Shown: positions 23,507 through 35,497, counted from the first letter of the stretch. The stretch is 64,000 nucleotides of DNA from Bostrychus sinensis (GCA_020698575.1 CM036240.1:20144211-20208210); one strand, 5' to 3'. Numbers and translations are program-made. The notes: generated by a model not told the origin, from the letters alone.

Positions 23507-24427
23507 CACTGGTTCCCAACGTTTTTGGTATGTGTCTTAGCCCTTTGGACCTGGCTTAATCCTGGTTTAATCCTGGTTTGGACTGGGTTTAGACCTGGTT
23601 TAAAAGACTTGGTTTAGACCTGGTTTGTTTATAGTTTTGTCCTGGTTTGTTCCTGGTTTAGTTCTAGTTTTAGACCAGTTTTTTTCCTGGTTGAGTCCTG
23701 GTTTAGTCCTGGTTTAGTACTTCTTTAGTGTTGCATTCTTTTGGTGTAACTAAAACCAGTACTAATCCAGGACAGGTTAGTACTGGTTTTGTCCTGGTTT
23801 GGACCCAGCTTAGTCCTCTTTTAGTCCTGGTTTAGACCTTTTTTAGTCCTGGTTTGGACTGGGTTTAAACCTGGTTTAGTCCTGGTTTAGTTCTGGTTTA
23901 GTGCTGGTTTAGTGCTGGTTTAGTACTTCTTTAGTGTTACATTCCTTTGGCGTAGTCCTGGTTTGGACCCAGGTGAGTCCTCTTTTAGTCCTGGTTTAGA
24001 TGGGGTTTAGACCTGGTTTAGTCCCGGTTTTGTCCTGGTTTAGGTCTGGTTTAGTCCTGGTTTGGACCCAGCTTAGTCTTCTTTTAGTCATGGTTTAGAC
24101 CTTGTTTAGCCCTGGTTTAGACTGAGTTTAGACCTGGTTTAGTCCTGGTTTAGTTCTAGTTTAGTCCTGGTTTAGTCCTGGTTTGGACCCAGCTTAGTTG
24201 TCTTTTAGTCCTGGTTTAGACCTTGTTTAGCCCTAGTTTAGACCAGTTTTAGACCTGGTTTAGTCCTGATTTAGTCCTTCTTTATTGTTGCATTCCCTTG
24301 ATTTAAGTTAATTTTAGTCTTTCAAAGCCTAATATACAAATGCACTACATCATATAACTCCATGTACTCCCTTGCAATGTGCTCACGTACCCCTAGGGGT
24401 CCCCATACCCCTGGTTGGGAAACACTG
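23507..24427. mobile_element. Non-autonomous hAT element filled by a minisatellite
   Basis: The left end CACTGGTTCCCAACGTTTTT and the complement of the right end, CAGTGTTTCCCAACCAGG, are hAT-type inverted termini. The 8-bp CTATAAAC lies immediately outside both ends (23499-23506 and 24428-24435), a perfect hAT target duplication. About 750 bp of the interior is an imperfect tandem array built on CCTGGTTTAGTC / CCTGGTTTAGAC units. There is no transposase. The same design recurs at 39209-39960. Confidence 0.92.
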
Positions 24428-24435
24428 CTATAAAC

Positions 24436-25901
24436 TGTACAGAAAAGCACCTGAGGCACATTTGCATTATCATTGATTGTTACATTATACTGTTTATATA
24501 ATGTTTGTCTTTATCCTCATTGCTCTATCCTTATCCACATATTGCATTGTGGCAGATCTGCACTTCATGTTCCAGCGTGTTGCACTAGCACTGTGTAATA
24601 CACCTGTGTGAGGCAGGAGAGAAAAGCCTGACAAGTCAATTCTGTTGTGTTAAGCTGATGTATAAAGCTGCTGCTCTGTGATCTCCAGAGGCCTGCAGGT
24701 GGGATTACTGATTCTTTTTCATAGCTAAGCCAAATATCAGGAGTATATCCAAGGCTATAAAGAACAAAAAGGCTGATAAAAAAACATGATGTCAAAGTTC
24801 CCACAAGGTCACGCCAAGAAGCCGTAGCACACTCTGAGAGTATTCAAGTGTTCCCCTCAAAAGGAGCAATTCCAGTTAACATAGACATACATGAAACCAC
24901 ACCAGTGAAGTCATAAAGGAGCTCGAGGACAGGACATGAATGGGGATGATCCAGAACAAGTGCCGTGCAACACTAAACATCTTCTCTCCTTGAATATAAT
25001 GGGTAGGAAACCTTTTTACTTGCTTAGCTCAAATACACTTACTGTATGCCATGACTTAAACTAAGATTTTACCTGAAAAAAATGTATAGCTTGCCCTGGG
25101 TTTAAATCTGAAATGTCTAGCTAGAGATGCTACTCACATTCAGTGGTTCTCTATAGTTGCATATGACTATAAACAATTACTCACAAATTAGAGCATTATA
25201 TTGTTAGGTAAAGGTCAGCACTGGGCTTAAATGTCCCAAGAAACTTCTGGGCTTGTTTTATATTTCCTGTAAATTAGAGGTGGGCAGTTACTATCATATC
25301 TTAGATCCAACAGAGGACATCCTATCACCAAACAGCATCAACATGAGTCTTCCTGATATCCCACACCTGCACCATGGATAATGCGTACACCTTAAAACTG
25401 AGCGCCATCCAAAATGCCAAGAACATGCACCTACTCCAGCACCCCGAAAATACCCCAAGATGTTTAGACTAGAAGATAAAACATATACTAACCTTCTCAT
25501 CAAACAAGAAGGATGTTTCCTTAAATCAGATTTTTTTAATTTGGAGCAATTTGTCAAAATAAGAGCCTGCTTCAGTGCTGAATCTTGCAAAGTTCTGAGA
25601 AACCCACCAGCAACCTTTAACCAATTAGTTTTGCATTTACCCCACAACTCGGGCATCAACAGTGGTCGACCTATTTTCCACCTTCTCCACCAGAACCTCC
25701 AAGTCCAGAACAAGGAAAAGCCCAAATTCACAACCCATCCTTACCTCCATCTTATAAAGTAACCATTGCCAAGAAATTGATTAGGAAATGCAATGTTTCT
25801 TTATTTCTTTAGGCTTGCAAGAGTGTTTACACCAAGTCATCTCATTTGAAGCTCATGTAAGGATTCACACATCTAAAAATTATCATGGCACTGGGTTATT
25901 T
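24436..25901. other. Non-coding sequence
   Basis: Two overlapping frames at 25294-25731 (-, 145 codons) and 25460-25762 (+, 100 codons) are the longest here. Neither shows a family I recognise, and their mutual overlap suggests a decayed transposon or chance. Confidence 0.35.
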
Positions 25902-26106
25902 GTGGACTCAGATTTGGACTTGTCTGTTCTTAAATAATGGACTTGTAACTTGACTCAGACTTTTGCACTGATGACTCATGGACTTAGATTCAGACTTGGA
26001 GTTAGACTTGGACTTGTGAACAGATGACTTGGACTTGTTTACAATAACTCAGACCAAGTTTCGGACTTGTGGACCTATGACTTGGACCTTTGGACTATAA
26101 CTCGCT
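25902..26106. repeat. Degenerate minisatellite based on GACTTG
   Basis: Repeated GGACTTG, GACTTGGACTTG and GACTCA words in one direction over about 200 bp. No terminal repeats found. Confidence 0.75.
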
Positions 26107-26344
26107 GATTTAACTTTTAACTTTTATTTGGTTAGACTTGCAGACATAGGAAGCATGGATACAATAGTGAATAGACCAAAAGGTCATGCCCACTAAAAAA
26201 AAAAAATAGCTACTTACAAGAACATTGTATTTATTTTTTTAATACACCAAATGATGAATGCAAGGGGATTTTTACATCTATAGCCCACAATAACTCTTAC
26301 ACAGTGTAGTGTCTAAGGTCATTCCTCTCTTCCTGAGAACAATT

Positions 26345-26560
26345 CACCATTATGTGTTCAAGGTTTGCTGCATTTGACCCATCCTTCAGTGCTGGTTAGC
26401 AACCAGACAAGAGCAGTGGGCGACTGCAGCGCAGAGGCTGGGGACCCTTCTGCAGATCTTGAGATCACAGAATGGCCTCACGTGGTCCAGGATTTGAACC
26501 CGGGACCTTCTTGCTGTGAGGCGATAGTGCTAACTATGCCACCATGCTGTCAAGGTGATA
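26345..26560 (-). mobile_element. tRNA-derived SINE
   Basis: On the minus strand from about 26552: ATGGTGGCATAGTTAGCACT (A-box-like), CCTCACAGCAAGAAGGTCC, GGGTTCAAATCC (B-box-like). This is a very common teleost tRNA-SINE head. It is not an intact tRNA gene. Confidence 0.75.
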
Positions 26561-26574
26561 CTTTATTTTTGTGA

Positions 26575-27869
26575 TATGGATTTAATGGACATTTTATAAC
26601 CCCTCTTGACATATTCCTGATCTTGACATATTGATTGCACAGCATCCATGTCTAAAGTGGTGAGTTTTATTCCTGCCAGTCAGTCTAAACGCTTTTGGAA
26701 GTGCCTTTGTTAAATAAACCCACAGCCTTGCAACCCTGTTTCTGTCTCCTCTCTACTTACTTTATATTTCTGTTACTCTTTATTTATGACTGTTTATGAG
26801 CCAGGTTAATCAGATGCTATGGTAAGATATTAAAATATATGCTTGTTTCATTTTATATTTTTGTTATATTCTTCCACAAATAATCTTTCCCAGCCTCAAG
26901 TGCTGGTAATTTTCTATCATTTGTACGATTACTATTAGATAACAAATAAGAGGGTTTTAATAGGAAGCTACCTGTGAGGAAAATTATGTTGCGCTATGTA
27001 AAAGCATATCAAAGCTCTGTTTTTAAAGTTATGTGTCTACAATACTATATACATTAAATATAAATATCCTTTGATTTGTTAGTTCTCATGGTCCCAGGTT
27101 GGAGTGCTGTCAATTTTGTGGGATACCAGAATCACATAGAAGACAAACAATAATTCACAAAAAATAAGTTATCACTCAAACCTAAAAGATAGAAGAAAAA
27201 AAAAAAAAAAAAAAAAAAAAAAACATCTTTCAGGTTTACCAAAGCAGGATACACAGCACAACATGATAGTACCTGATTTGAAAGCACTATGTAATCCAAA
27301 TAAACCATCAGTCCTGTTTCTGAATCCCAGGGATCATAATGCTGCTGCTGTACAAATGTCAGTTTTCAGGGCTTCTTTAAGTGCAGTGTGTTTCCAGTGT
27401 TATCTTATTTGTACTGTGTGTCTCTGATAAACAGTATGGATAACCATGATATTAAAATAATCTTGGCTTTGCAGAAAAGCAGGGACGCTAACCACTCTGC
27501 CACTGTGCAACGTCAACACAAAATATGTATTTATCATGTTTTAGTAAAATACTTGATAGGATACAGTGGTCATTTTATCCTTAAAACTACCCTCTCTGAG
27601 ACAAAGTCTCAACTTGAAAATTCCCACTAATGGAGCACTATCTTTACCAATGTCAGATAGGGCCAGTGCCTTTGTGGAGGTCTGCTTGTCTTCTAGTTTT
27701 CTAGTACTGTGTACAGCTACTGCTGAAGATACAGTATCTCATCATGATCAAATGCTTTCCTAAAACCAAGAATAGGTTTCAGAATGCCTGGGAATGTCAG
27801 TACTGCTCTCACACACAAGTGACATACAAGAAACTTCATACCACTCCAGTCACAGAGAGCAACAGCATG
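26575..27869. other. Non-coding sequence downstream of KLF12
   Basis: Holds an A run (27196-27223) and a fragment of a tRNA-SINE A-box region on the minus strand (about 27480-27520). No exon recognised. Confidence 0.4.
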
Positions 27870-27887
27870 TTACATACAAAATGCAAC

Positions 27888-27893
27888 TTTATT
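27888..27893 (-). terminator. Candidate distal polyadenylation signal of KLF12
   Basis: The minus strand reads AATAAA here, followed within 40 bases by TTTTGTATGT and TGCTGTTGCTCTCTGTG, a GU/U-rich downstream element. This pairing makes it the best poly(A) site seen below the KLF12 stop. A more proximal AATAAA lies at 32391-32396. Confidence 0.4.
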
Positions 27894-29269
27894 AACCTTC
27901 ATGCCTCCATTCATATTAATATACATGTATATTTTAACTTATTTTTAATTTCACAGCTCCATCCATATGAAAATACAGAGAATAAAAGGCAAAAACACTG
28001 ACTGGATACTTAAACAACTTTGAGAGAAAAGAAAAGTGTAACAGAAAAAATAGGACACCTTTTCAAAAGTTTTTGAAAAATAGCAGGACTAGAAATTTCT
28101 TTTATAGATGTGGAATTCCATGAAGCAGAATCTCCCTTTTGAAATCACAAATTTTGTTAAGATAAAGAATGAAAAAAAAAAAAAAATCTGAATATATTTA
28201 CACTACACTCACTTTACATAAATACAGGAACGACAATTACTGTACGCAATATCAGCAAACTCAAACATAGGCATTGGCTTCACTACTTAAAAATCTCCAA
28301 AAACCAGAAAAATCAAGAAAGAAAAGAACCATTAACATTAGTAATTATTGACAAAGGCATCAGTCTACAGCAGGAATCCAACTCGCAGTACAATTGTGAG
28401 TGAGATTTCTCATAGTAATTTGTAGAATCACTATGTCGAATAAAAAGGTGATTTGAGCCCCGAAAAGAAGTGACTTATTGCAAACAAATTAAAAAAGCAT
28501 GCTAAAAACAGATTTGTGGAAATGTGATGGCAGAACATTGACACAGCGTTATAAGGCTCAGTGCTAAAGAAAAACATTATATATAGAAAGAGGTCCAACT
28601 TGCATATTGTCATCTGTGCTTTCCAGAAATTCACTTTCCTTATTTTGATATTTTATTAATTTGAGCACACGTTGAAATTCTGCACCAAGCAGATAAAGTC
28701 ATCGTACAAGTTTGTGATATGAGGCACTATTTGTTTATTATTGCATAACTTTGACCCTGGTTACCGTTACAAAATTATGCTTTAAAAATGAAAAGAGAAT
28801 GTTGTAAGGGAAATACAATACACCCTGTCTGTGTGGAGATCTTCAAGTCTAATTGAGATTTTTTTGAAACGATGTCGGTTTAAGGCATGCAAAGTTATAT
28901 ACTGAAAGTACACAGGTTAGTGATATGTTCTTGATCAATTTGTAGTTAAAGCAAAGACACAGGGAATTTAGTACCTTTGTAGATGCACAATCTGATTTCT
29001 CTGTGTTGCTGACAATTTAGAAACATTTTTCTAGTTGTTATTCCAGGATCATCACCGTAAAGTACCAGTCACTTTGTTATGGTGTCATCTGTGCACCTTA
29101 AGGGTAGAAATTTAAGATAGGTCTGGCCAATTTATACTCATGTTGGAGAATGTACTGTTGTATGTTGCTTGTATAGCTTGTATATTCTTCTGCATTAAGA
29201 GAAGGGTTAATGCTAAAACTGCATTTGTATTTAATTAATGATTTATAGCTAAAAAAAACAAATTTAAGC

Positions 29270-29420
29270 ACACAAGCCAGTGAACTATCGGTGCCAGTCC
29301 CAAGTCTGGATAAATGGAGGGTTGCTTTAGGAAGGGCATCCAGCATAAAACCTTTTCCAAACCATTATGTAAATTACTGTATGCTAGGAAGCAGATGATT
29401 TGATGTGGCAACCCCAGAAG
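29270..29420 (-). repeat. Dispersed repeat, GGGCTTGGGAC family, copy 4 (inverted)
   Basis: Contains GGTGCCAGTCCCAAGTCTGG, GGAAGGGCATCCAGC and GATGTGGCAACCCC, the complement of the order in the plus-strand copies. Confidence 0.6.
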
Positions 29421-30858
29421 GGTAAATCTGAAATAGGAAAATAAACTTCACGTTGCCTAAACATAACCAGTTTTTATTAACAGAATGATAGGACTTCTAG
29501 ATTTCAAATAAAATGTTACATATACACACTAACCCTCTAACCTTAACCTGTGGATTTAAAGCCTAACCTAATCAACTAAACAAGAAATCTATTATTCATT
29601 TCATAATTGATATATAAAAAAGGTTAAACAAAAAGGTCATCTGAACAAGGTTTGTTTTTAGGAGATGTTGAGATGTTTCGTACTTTATCCAAAGGACTTA
29701 ATCATTTCTAGATAATTGACAATCATGTTTATAGCAAGAACCTCTTGAAATTTGTTTCCCAAAAGCGCAGACTTATGACATCATAATAAGGTGACTGGTT
29801 CGTTGCGGGATGGTCCTGGAACAACAACTAGAAAGCTGTTCCTAGGATGTCAGCAATATGGGGAAATCAAATCATTCCTTCATAGATATGATCAAAGTAG
29901 ATAAGTAATTGGTTAGTTAATACCAAACACTTTCAGCCTTCGAAAAAAAACTAAAACAACAAAAAAAAAAGTTTTGATCATAATGTAACTTAACCACAAA
30001 ATAAGCAAACAGAACATCACATATGATCTTGTACATGATGAACACCATTAGACCAATTTAACTGGATATCAAATTAGATAAATTACCGTCTCTGAAAAAG
30101 ACTTGTATAAAGGAATTTTCTAGTAATCAAAAGCCCTATTTCTCCAATATATATACAGGCTGTAGAACTTTGTAATAATTTTCTCTTCACTATGACATAT
30201 ATTACAACATTTTAAAACTTTTTACAGAAAAAAATCATTACTGTTTACTTATCGAAGTGCCCCACAATCATATTCTCATACATTTTAAAGAGGATAAAAT
30301 ATACCATGAAGATTATGTATGTATAAATCTGAAATAAAATGATTTAAAATAATATTAATAAACAAACAAGGTGCTGATATGCTTTTGCGAATAAAGAAAA
30401 TAATGGTAATGACATGTGCACAAGAATTCATGATAACATTTGTTCTCTCCTCTCAGAAAACCTGGGTTATTAGTAACCAACTGTTATCATTAAACTTAAA
30501 GGTGATATACTGTACAGTGTGTGGGCCTTCTGGATTTGGCTTGAGACGGATACTGGTGGCTCTGCCTGTGCATGTGCAGTGTGTGTTATAGGCTTTTTCA
30601 AGGTGCTATTATCAAAAAGCTTGCCATTTTCATTTGTTGGCTGCAGTCCAGGAAATGCATTTAGCAAGTGCTATCAGATGATTCGAGCTGCCCTGATGCT
30701 CTCCGGTTTATGTCTGAAGCTCTCATACAGGAAAAGAAAATAATTCAATTGAGAAATGTCTTTTAATATCACCATAAAAATGTTGAAGAATACTAAGTGG
30801 TGATACTTCTATTTGCCAATACTTGTGTTTTCTACAAAGTCATTAAAGTCTTATATTA

Positions 30859-31324
30859 CAGTACTGTGCAAAAGTGTTAAACTGTTTTTTAAGATGAACA
30901 AAGAAAAGTGTATCAATGTATGAAAATGCATACAATTACAAAAAATAAAATCAAAACTAGAAGCACTTGGAGACCACAGACCTCTGCCAAAGTACTGGTC
31001 CTGTCTTCTAATGCTAAATGTATTATGCCTAGACTGAAACTCATATGCAAAAATCTTTTAGTTTAGGGGTAAATGCTTTTTGCATTGAGACACAACACCC
31101 TTGTGTTATCTAAGGATCTAAGAAAAATAAGAATCTACTAAAACTAACCATTTGTTCCTTTAATGAGTGACGTTTGTATCTTCGGTCCGTGTCTCAAAAT
31201 GGTATACTTGGCCCTTTACTGACATTTTCTGAAATTTACAAAAATAAAAACACAATTCTGTATTAATTATACCAAGAGCCTCTTAGATAAGAGTTTTTTT
31301 TTCACACCTTTTTGCACAGTACTG
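30859..31324. mobile_element. Tc1-type MITE carrying a SINE-like body
   Basis: Starts CAGTACTGTGCAAAAGTG after TA (30857-30858) and ends with the inverted copy TTTTTGCACAGTACTG before TA (31325-31326). The interior has the tRNA-SINE-like order also seen at 22440-22880. No coding capacity. It sits inside the predicted KLF12 3' UTR. Confidence 0.8.
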
Positions 31325-32734
31325 TATATCTAATATTCAACTAGATCATGGCTAATTACAACATTAGCTTAACATCCAGATCTAGTATTTCAGGTGACTT
31401 TTTATATTTGCAATGCATGAATTAAAACAAAAATGTATAATGTGCTGCTTCCAGATTTAAAAACTAAAGACATGAAGCAAAATATTTGTGCTTGAGAGAC
31501 AAATTAGCCACAAATTTAGATGGTGGTATGACTTTCCATAGTTGGGCAAAGCCTCATGTATTGACATCAGTTCCTTCTCATTACTATTTGTTAAAAATGT
31601 ATTGCTCATCTACAGTATAGTTTACATTAGATACCACACTAGTCCTGTAACACTGCAGTACTGCTGTGCAAAACTACAATACTTTTCACTGAGGAACACA
31701 GCTCAAGAAAAACAGAGCAAAAGTCTGTAGGTGCCTCAGTCTCACCAGATCTCCTGTGATTGTTTCAATGTTCACTGTACATGAGGGGCTTGTATCTTTC
31801 TGTCTCCAACGTAAGCAAAGAAAACATTGTACTGAAAGAATATTTATCCTTGAAGATTGCACTTTTACTGATTGCTAATCACAGCACAAAATCCACAATT
31901 TTAAGGAAATGCTTAAAAGAGGCTCAACATAAATGAGGATGAGAATTGGGGTTTATGAGTGGGGTGTTTTTGCTGGTGGGATGTTATGCCAGTCTTCATT
32001 GTTTCAAATCAAACAATGAATCTCCAGAACGGCAAAATGGTGGTAAAGTAGATCTATCCAAGTTGTTGCTTTTTGACTCCATCCCATTATATGGCTGTGG
32101 GATAAGTGAAAGTCCAGCCCTCTTGTAGCTTTTACAGAAGATACCTCCAGATATAACAGCAGACTCAAAGCAGGCAAAGGAAACCATAGTGAAATAGCTC
32201 CCTCTGCTGGTTATAAAGAGACAAGGAGGCGCAATACTGAAGAGTGTAACTCCAACCAAGACCTAAATCCAAGCCCGAGAATTCCGGTGGTCCATAGCAG
32301 GTCCTGTCTCTGGTTCAACAGAGCGCACACAGGAAATCCAATTCCACACGAATGGGGTATTTCACATTATAAATGCTGGAAAAGCAGCAATTTATTTAAA
32401 CAATAATGAAAACATCAAATAAAACGACTTTGATTGCATGTGTATCTCTTGTCCCATTAAAGAGTGTGAATTAAATCTTAAAAATCTAAGTGTAATATTT
32501 ACCAACAGTGCTGCAAAAGACAGTTTTCTATTATTATAATCCAATGACAATAAAAGATCCACTTTTTCCAGCCGTGACCCTGTGTGTGCACCATTTCATC
32601 TTCACTTCTCAATGTTGTATTTGTGGATGTATGTCCAGGCCAGCTGAAAAACATTCACAGGGAGGTCCCGCTCCCCGGCTGCCTGCGATTCTTCCACTGA
32701 TCGTGCTGTTGTTGTTTTCATCTCTCAAAGTGTG

Positions 32735-32916
32735 TCACACCAGCATATGTCTCCGTCGGTGCAGGGCCAAGTGGTCAGATCTGGAGAAGCTGCGGTCACA
32801 GTCTGCGCACTTGAAGGGTTTGACCCCCGTGTGTTTTCTGTAATGCCTCGTCAGCTCATCAGAGCGGGCGAACTTCCACGTGCATCCGTCCCAGGTGCAT
32901 TTGTATGGCTTTTCCC
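32735..32916 (-). CDS. klf12: KLF12 terminal coding exon: zinc fingers 2 and 3
   Basis: Begins after ...CTTTCTGCAG with GG completing the Gly of the TGEKPY linker. It encodes finger 2 (CTWDGCTWKFARSDELTRH, C-X4-C-X12-H-X3-H), linker TGVKPF, finger 3 (CADCDRSFSRSDHLALH, C-X2-C-X12-H-X3-H), then RRRHMLV and TGA. The contact positions RSDEL and RSDHL are those of KLF proteins that bind GC-rich boxes. 59 codons plus the stop follow the split codon. All zinc ligands are present, so this exon looks fully functional. Human has Glu where this copy has Asp in TWDGC. Confidence 0.97.
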
Positions 32917-34022
32917 CTGCAGAAAGACACAAAACAAGGTCAGGAGACAATACATCACATTAGGCTTATTTGCCTATTTAGATTAACATAGGCACTGTCT
33001 GTATTTTGGCCCTGACACTACTGACATTAACACCGACCTTCACCAAACAGTCACAGTGAGCTATGTATTCTTAGAGAGGAGGAGCTTACAAATACATCTG
33101 TCACTGTATCATAACTTCATAACTTTATTTATGGATGCATCACTGTTGAAATCTAAAACCATGTATATTTGATGTTTATTTATTCATTCATGTTTACGTT
33201 AGAGTGACATGTTTACATGTTTACTCAAAGCAGTCAGTAAAAGCTTATGGAAGCAATGGCAATGGCTTTCATCATCAAAAAGTGTTCTGTACCTAATCTT
33301 ACTTAATATTACTCAAGAATACAGTGAGTCTATTTGTTTGGCTGCAAACTGAGCATTCATTTCATGTAACCATATTAAGTCAGTCAGTTTGTGTGGCAAC
33401 ATGGCACCATAGAGGTTAGATTTGTTTTTCTAATAACAGCTCTGGCTTGTGTACACTACTATGAAAAGAGTGTAATGATCTGCAAATCTCATAAAATTAT
33501 ATTCACATTAGAACCATAGGCGGTACACAGCAGTGAGGTCCATGAAGTCTGGACCTCTGTATTTTTTGTTTTATTTTTTTTTTTTTCATTATAGTCCTGG
33601 ATTATGTTCTTGTTTAGTCTTGGCATAATTCTGAAGGGTGCGGTACTTTATGTTTGTTTTTGTTTTACTGCAAGCCCTATTTCTAGTTTAATTCATCAGG
33701 CCTATTCATTGTGTTAGCATAAAGTCATTTCTCTCTGTGCTTCAAAGCTTTGTTGGGCCTCTGTATTTTAAAAATCCTGCGTACGACCCTGATTGGAACA
33801 TATCAGGGGTTAACTTAAACATTAAATAATAGCTCATTTTAAAATTGACCAGCATCAGCATCAGTAACATAACTGGATATAAAATGAGTATTTTAGAAAG
33901 TCAAAGTCAGTTTATGTTATGCGTTACAAATATTTTTATTATATTCTATCTGAAATAAAATGTGGTTTTATAATAATTTTTTGGATATAGGTTTGTAAAA
34001 GTCTTTATCAACATCCACTCAC
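32917..34022 (-). other. klf12: KLF12 intron between ZF1 and ZF2-3 exons
   Basis: GT at 34021-34022 and AG at 32917-32918 (plus-strand coordinates). No exon inside. A stretch near 33535-33800 (poly(T) run, CCTGGATTATG, GGGCCTCTGTATTTT) looks repeat-derived. Confidence 0.8.
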
Positions 34023-34180
34023 CTGTATGTGTCCTCCTGTGAGCTTTTAAATGGGAGCTTTTTGTGTACACCTTATTGCAACCATCAAAGTCACATCTGT
34101 GGATCCGCCGCTTTTTAGAATCTGGCGACTCTGATCTTCGAGGGCGACGTATGCTGTCAATACTGAACGGTGACATGGAA
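34023..34180 (-). CDS. klf12: KLF12 exon: pre-finger basic region and zinc finger 1
   Basis: 158 bp: one base completing the previous codon, 52 codons, then one base (phase 1) at donor CAG|GTGAGT. It encodes SMSPFSIDSIRRPRRSESPD, then KKRRIHR, then finger 1 (CDFDGCNKVYTKSSHLKAH, C-X4-C-X12-H-X3-H) and RRTHTG. The KKRR cluster is a likely nuclear-localisation contributor, as in other KLFs. The acceptor TTTTTTCTGCAG is strong. Human has CSISPFSIES at the start; here the first base T would make Cys or Asp depending on the upstream exon used. Confidence 0.96.
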
Positions 34181-34359
34181 CTGCAGAAAAAACAAGAACA
34201 GAGGAACAGAGGGGACAGTTAACAGCTGTTTGGATTTTCTGAAGAAACTGATAAAAATGCTAAGAAAAGAATGACAAAATATTGATGCAAAAAAGCCTGG
34301 TATTAAGATATGGAAAAGTAGTTATGCATGATTATTACCACAAAACCAGAAGTGCAAGA

Positions 34360-34543
34360 AGTACCTAGGAGCTCTATTTCATAATATTATTACATTAAAA
34401 TACACTATTACAATTCATGGGCAATACCTTTACTCATATAGAGACTTTAAAATGTATTTCATGTATTAATAGTTATTATTAATATAGTAATATAAAGTAA
34501 ATTACTTGAGAAAAAAAAAATGCCTTGTTACTTTCCACCACTG
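34360..34543. repeat. Degraded ACTTGAGTA-family element
   Basis: The right end TTACTTTCCACCACTG (to 34543) is the complement of CAGTGGTGGAAAGTAA, with an internal TTACTTGAG. TAGAAGTA follows the end and AAGAAGTA lies near 34356-34363, a possible 7 of 8 duplication. The left terminus is not well preserved. Confidence 0.4.
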
Positions 34544-35351
34544 TAGAAGTACATTACACTGTCCTTGACTGGCCTATTGCAAATTGATGAAGCCAAGTCT
34601 TCTCCAGGAGGTGGCAGTGCAGCACACCGGCAGATCGACTAAAGACAGATGAGGTAAGCCAGCTGGTATTGTACTGCCTCCACACTTTCACGAATCAATA
34701 TCTCAGACTGTTTTATTTCCTAATGCTGATTGATTATGTGAATGACTACATTGATTTGTGTCATCAATACATTTTGGCATGACATTTCCTCTGCTTTATG
34801 TTGTCAATATTGTGGTTAATGGCATCGTCTGTCATCTTCGGTCAGACCTGTAGTGATTTGTTAGTACTCTTTCACAAAGCAATTACATCCAGGAAGTTAC
34901 CAACGACATAAGGGTAGGCATGAAAAATCTCAAAAGTCCCGGCAATAACTGAAATCTTTCAAACAGAAATAAACACATGACTCGTCCCCTTAGAGTAAAG
35001 GGACAAGAAGATCTCTGTTTGTTAAAGGGGTGGAGACTTTTCTGAAGGCTATGCTGAAAAGGGCTATGACAGACAAAATAGTTTAATTTCACTTCAAATT
35101 AAGAAAAAAGCTAGATAAAATGAGAGGAGGAGAGTAAGACGTCTTCAAGGAGCTGTAAATCAAAGAGAAGTAAGAGTGGGTAGGGGCTAAAAACTGTTAC
35201 TGTCTTTCACCATGCACAGCCCACTTCCTGCTTCTCGTTGTCTCTCCACCGAACCATGATTTGTCAAACCTTGTGTAAACATGTACTATCTAAACAAAAA
35301 CACCAAAAATAACAGAAAAAAAATGCACACACGCATATCCATACAAATCAC

Positions 35352-35384
35352 CTGTTGCTCTTGGCCCATTGCCAATCTGAGGCT
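35352..35384 (-). CDS. klf12: Candidate 33-bp micro-exon of KLF12 (uncertain)
   Basis: On the minus strand TCATTTCCTGTAG precedes and CAG|GTGATT follows a 33-bp segment. Its length is a multiple of three, so inclusion keeps frame between the acidic exon (ends GA) and the ZF1 exon (starts T), adding roughly ASDWQWAKSN. The peptide does not resemble the mammalian exon in this position, so chance splice-like sites are the likelier explanation. Confidence 0.15.
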
Positions 35385-35462
35385 CTACAGGAAATGAGCA
35401 CATGGGTCAGATATGAAGTGAACTCCAACTCCCCTCTCTCTCTCTCTGTCTCCCTGTCTGCA

Positions 35463-35464
<2 letters not shown>

Positions 35465-35497
<33 letters not shown>

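Larger units (their letters stand above)
27870..32734 (-). other. klf12: Probable KLF12 3' UTR
   Basis: AT-rich sequence between the KLF12 stop and the candidate poly(A) site; mammalian KLF12 also has a multi-kilobase 3' UTR. It contains two repeats (29270-29420 and 30859-31324), which is tolerable in a UTR. An alternative poly(A) signal, AATAAA on the minus strand at 32391-32396, would give a UTR of about 350 bases. The extent is inference without transcript data. Confidence 0.4.

Noticed and set aside
25294..25762. 145-codon minus and 100-codon plus frames
   Set aside because: They overlap on opposite strands, match no family I recognise, and have no splice or promoter context; possibly a decayed transposon.
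35171..35230. Another 33-bp segment with GT/AG edges in the KLF12 intron on the minus strand
   Set aside because: The acceptor lacks a pyrimidine tract and the peptide has no similarity to KLF12.
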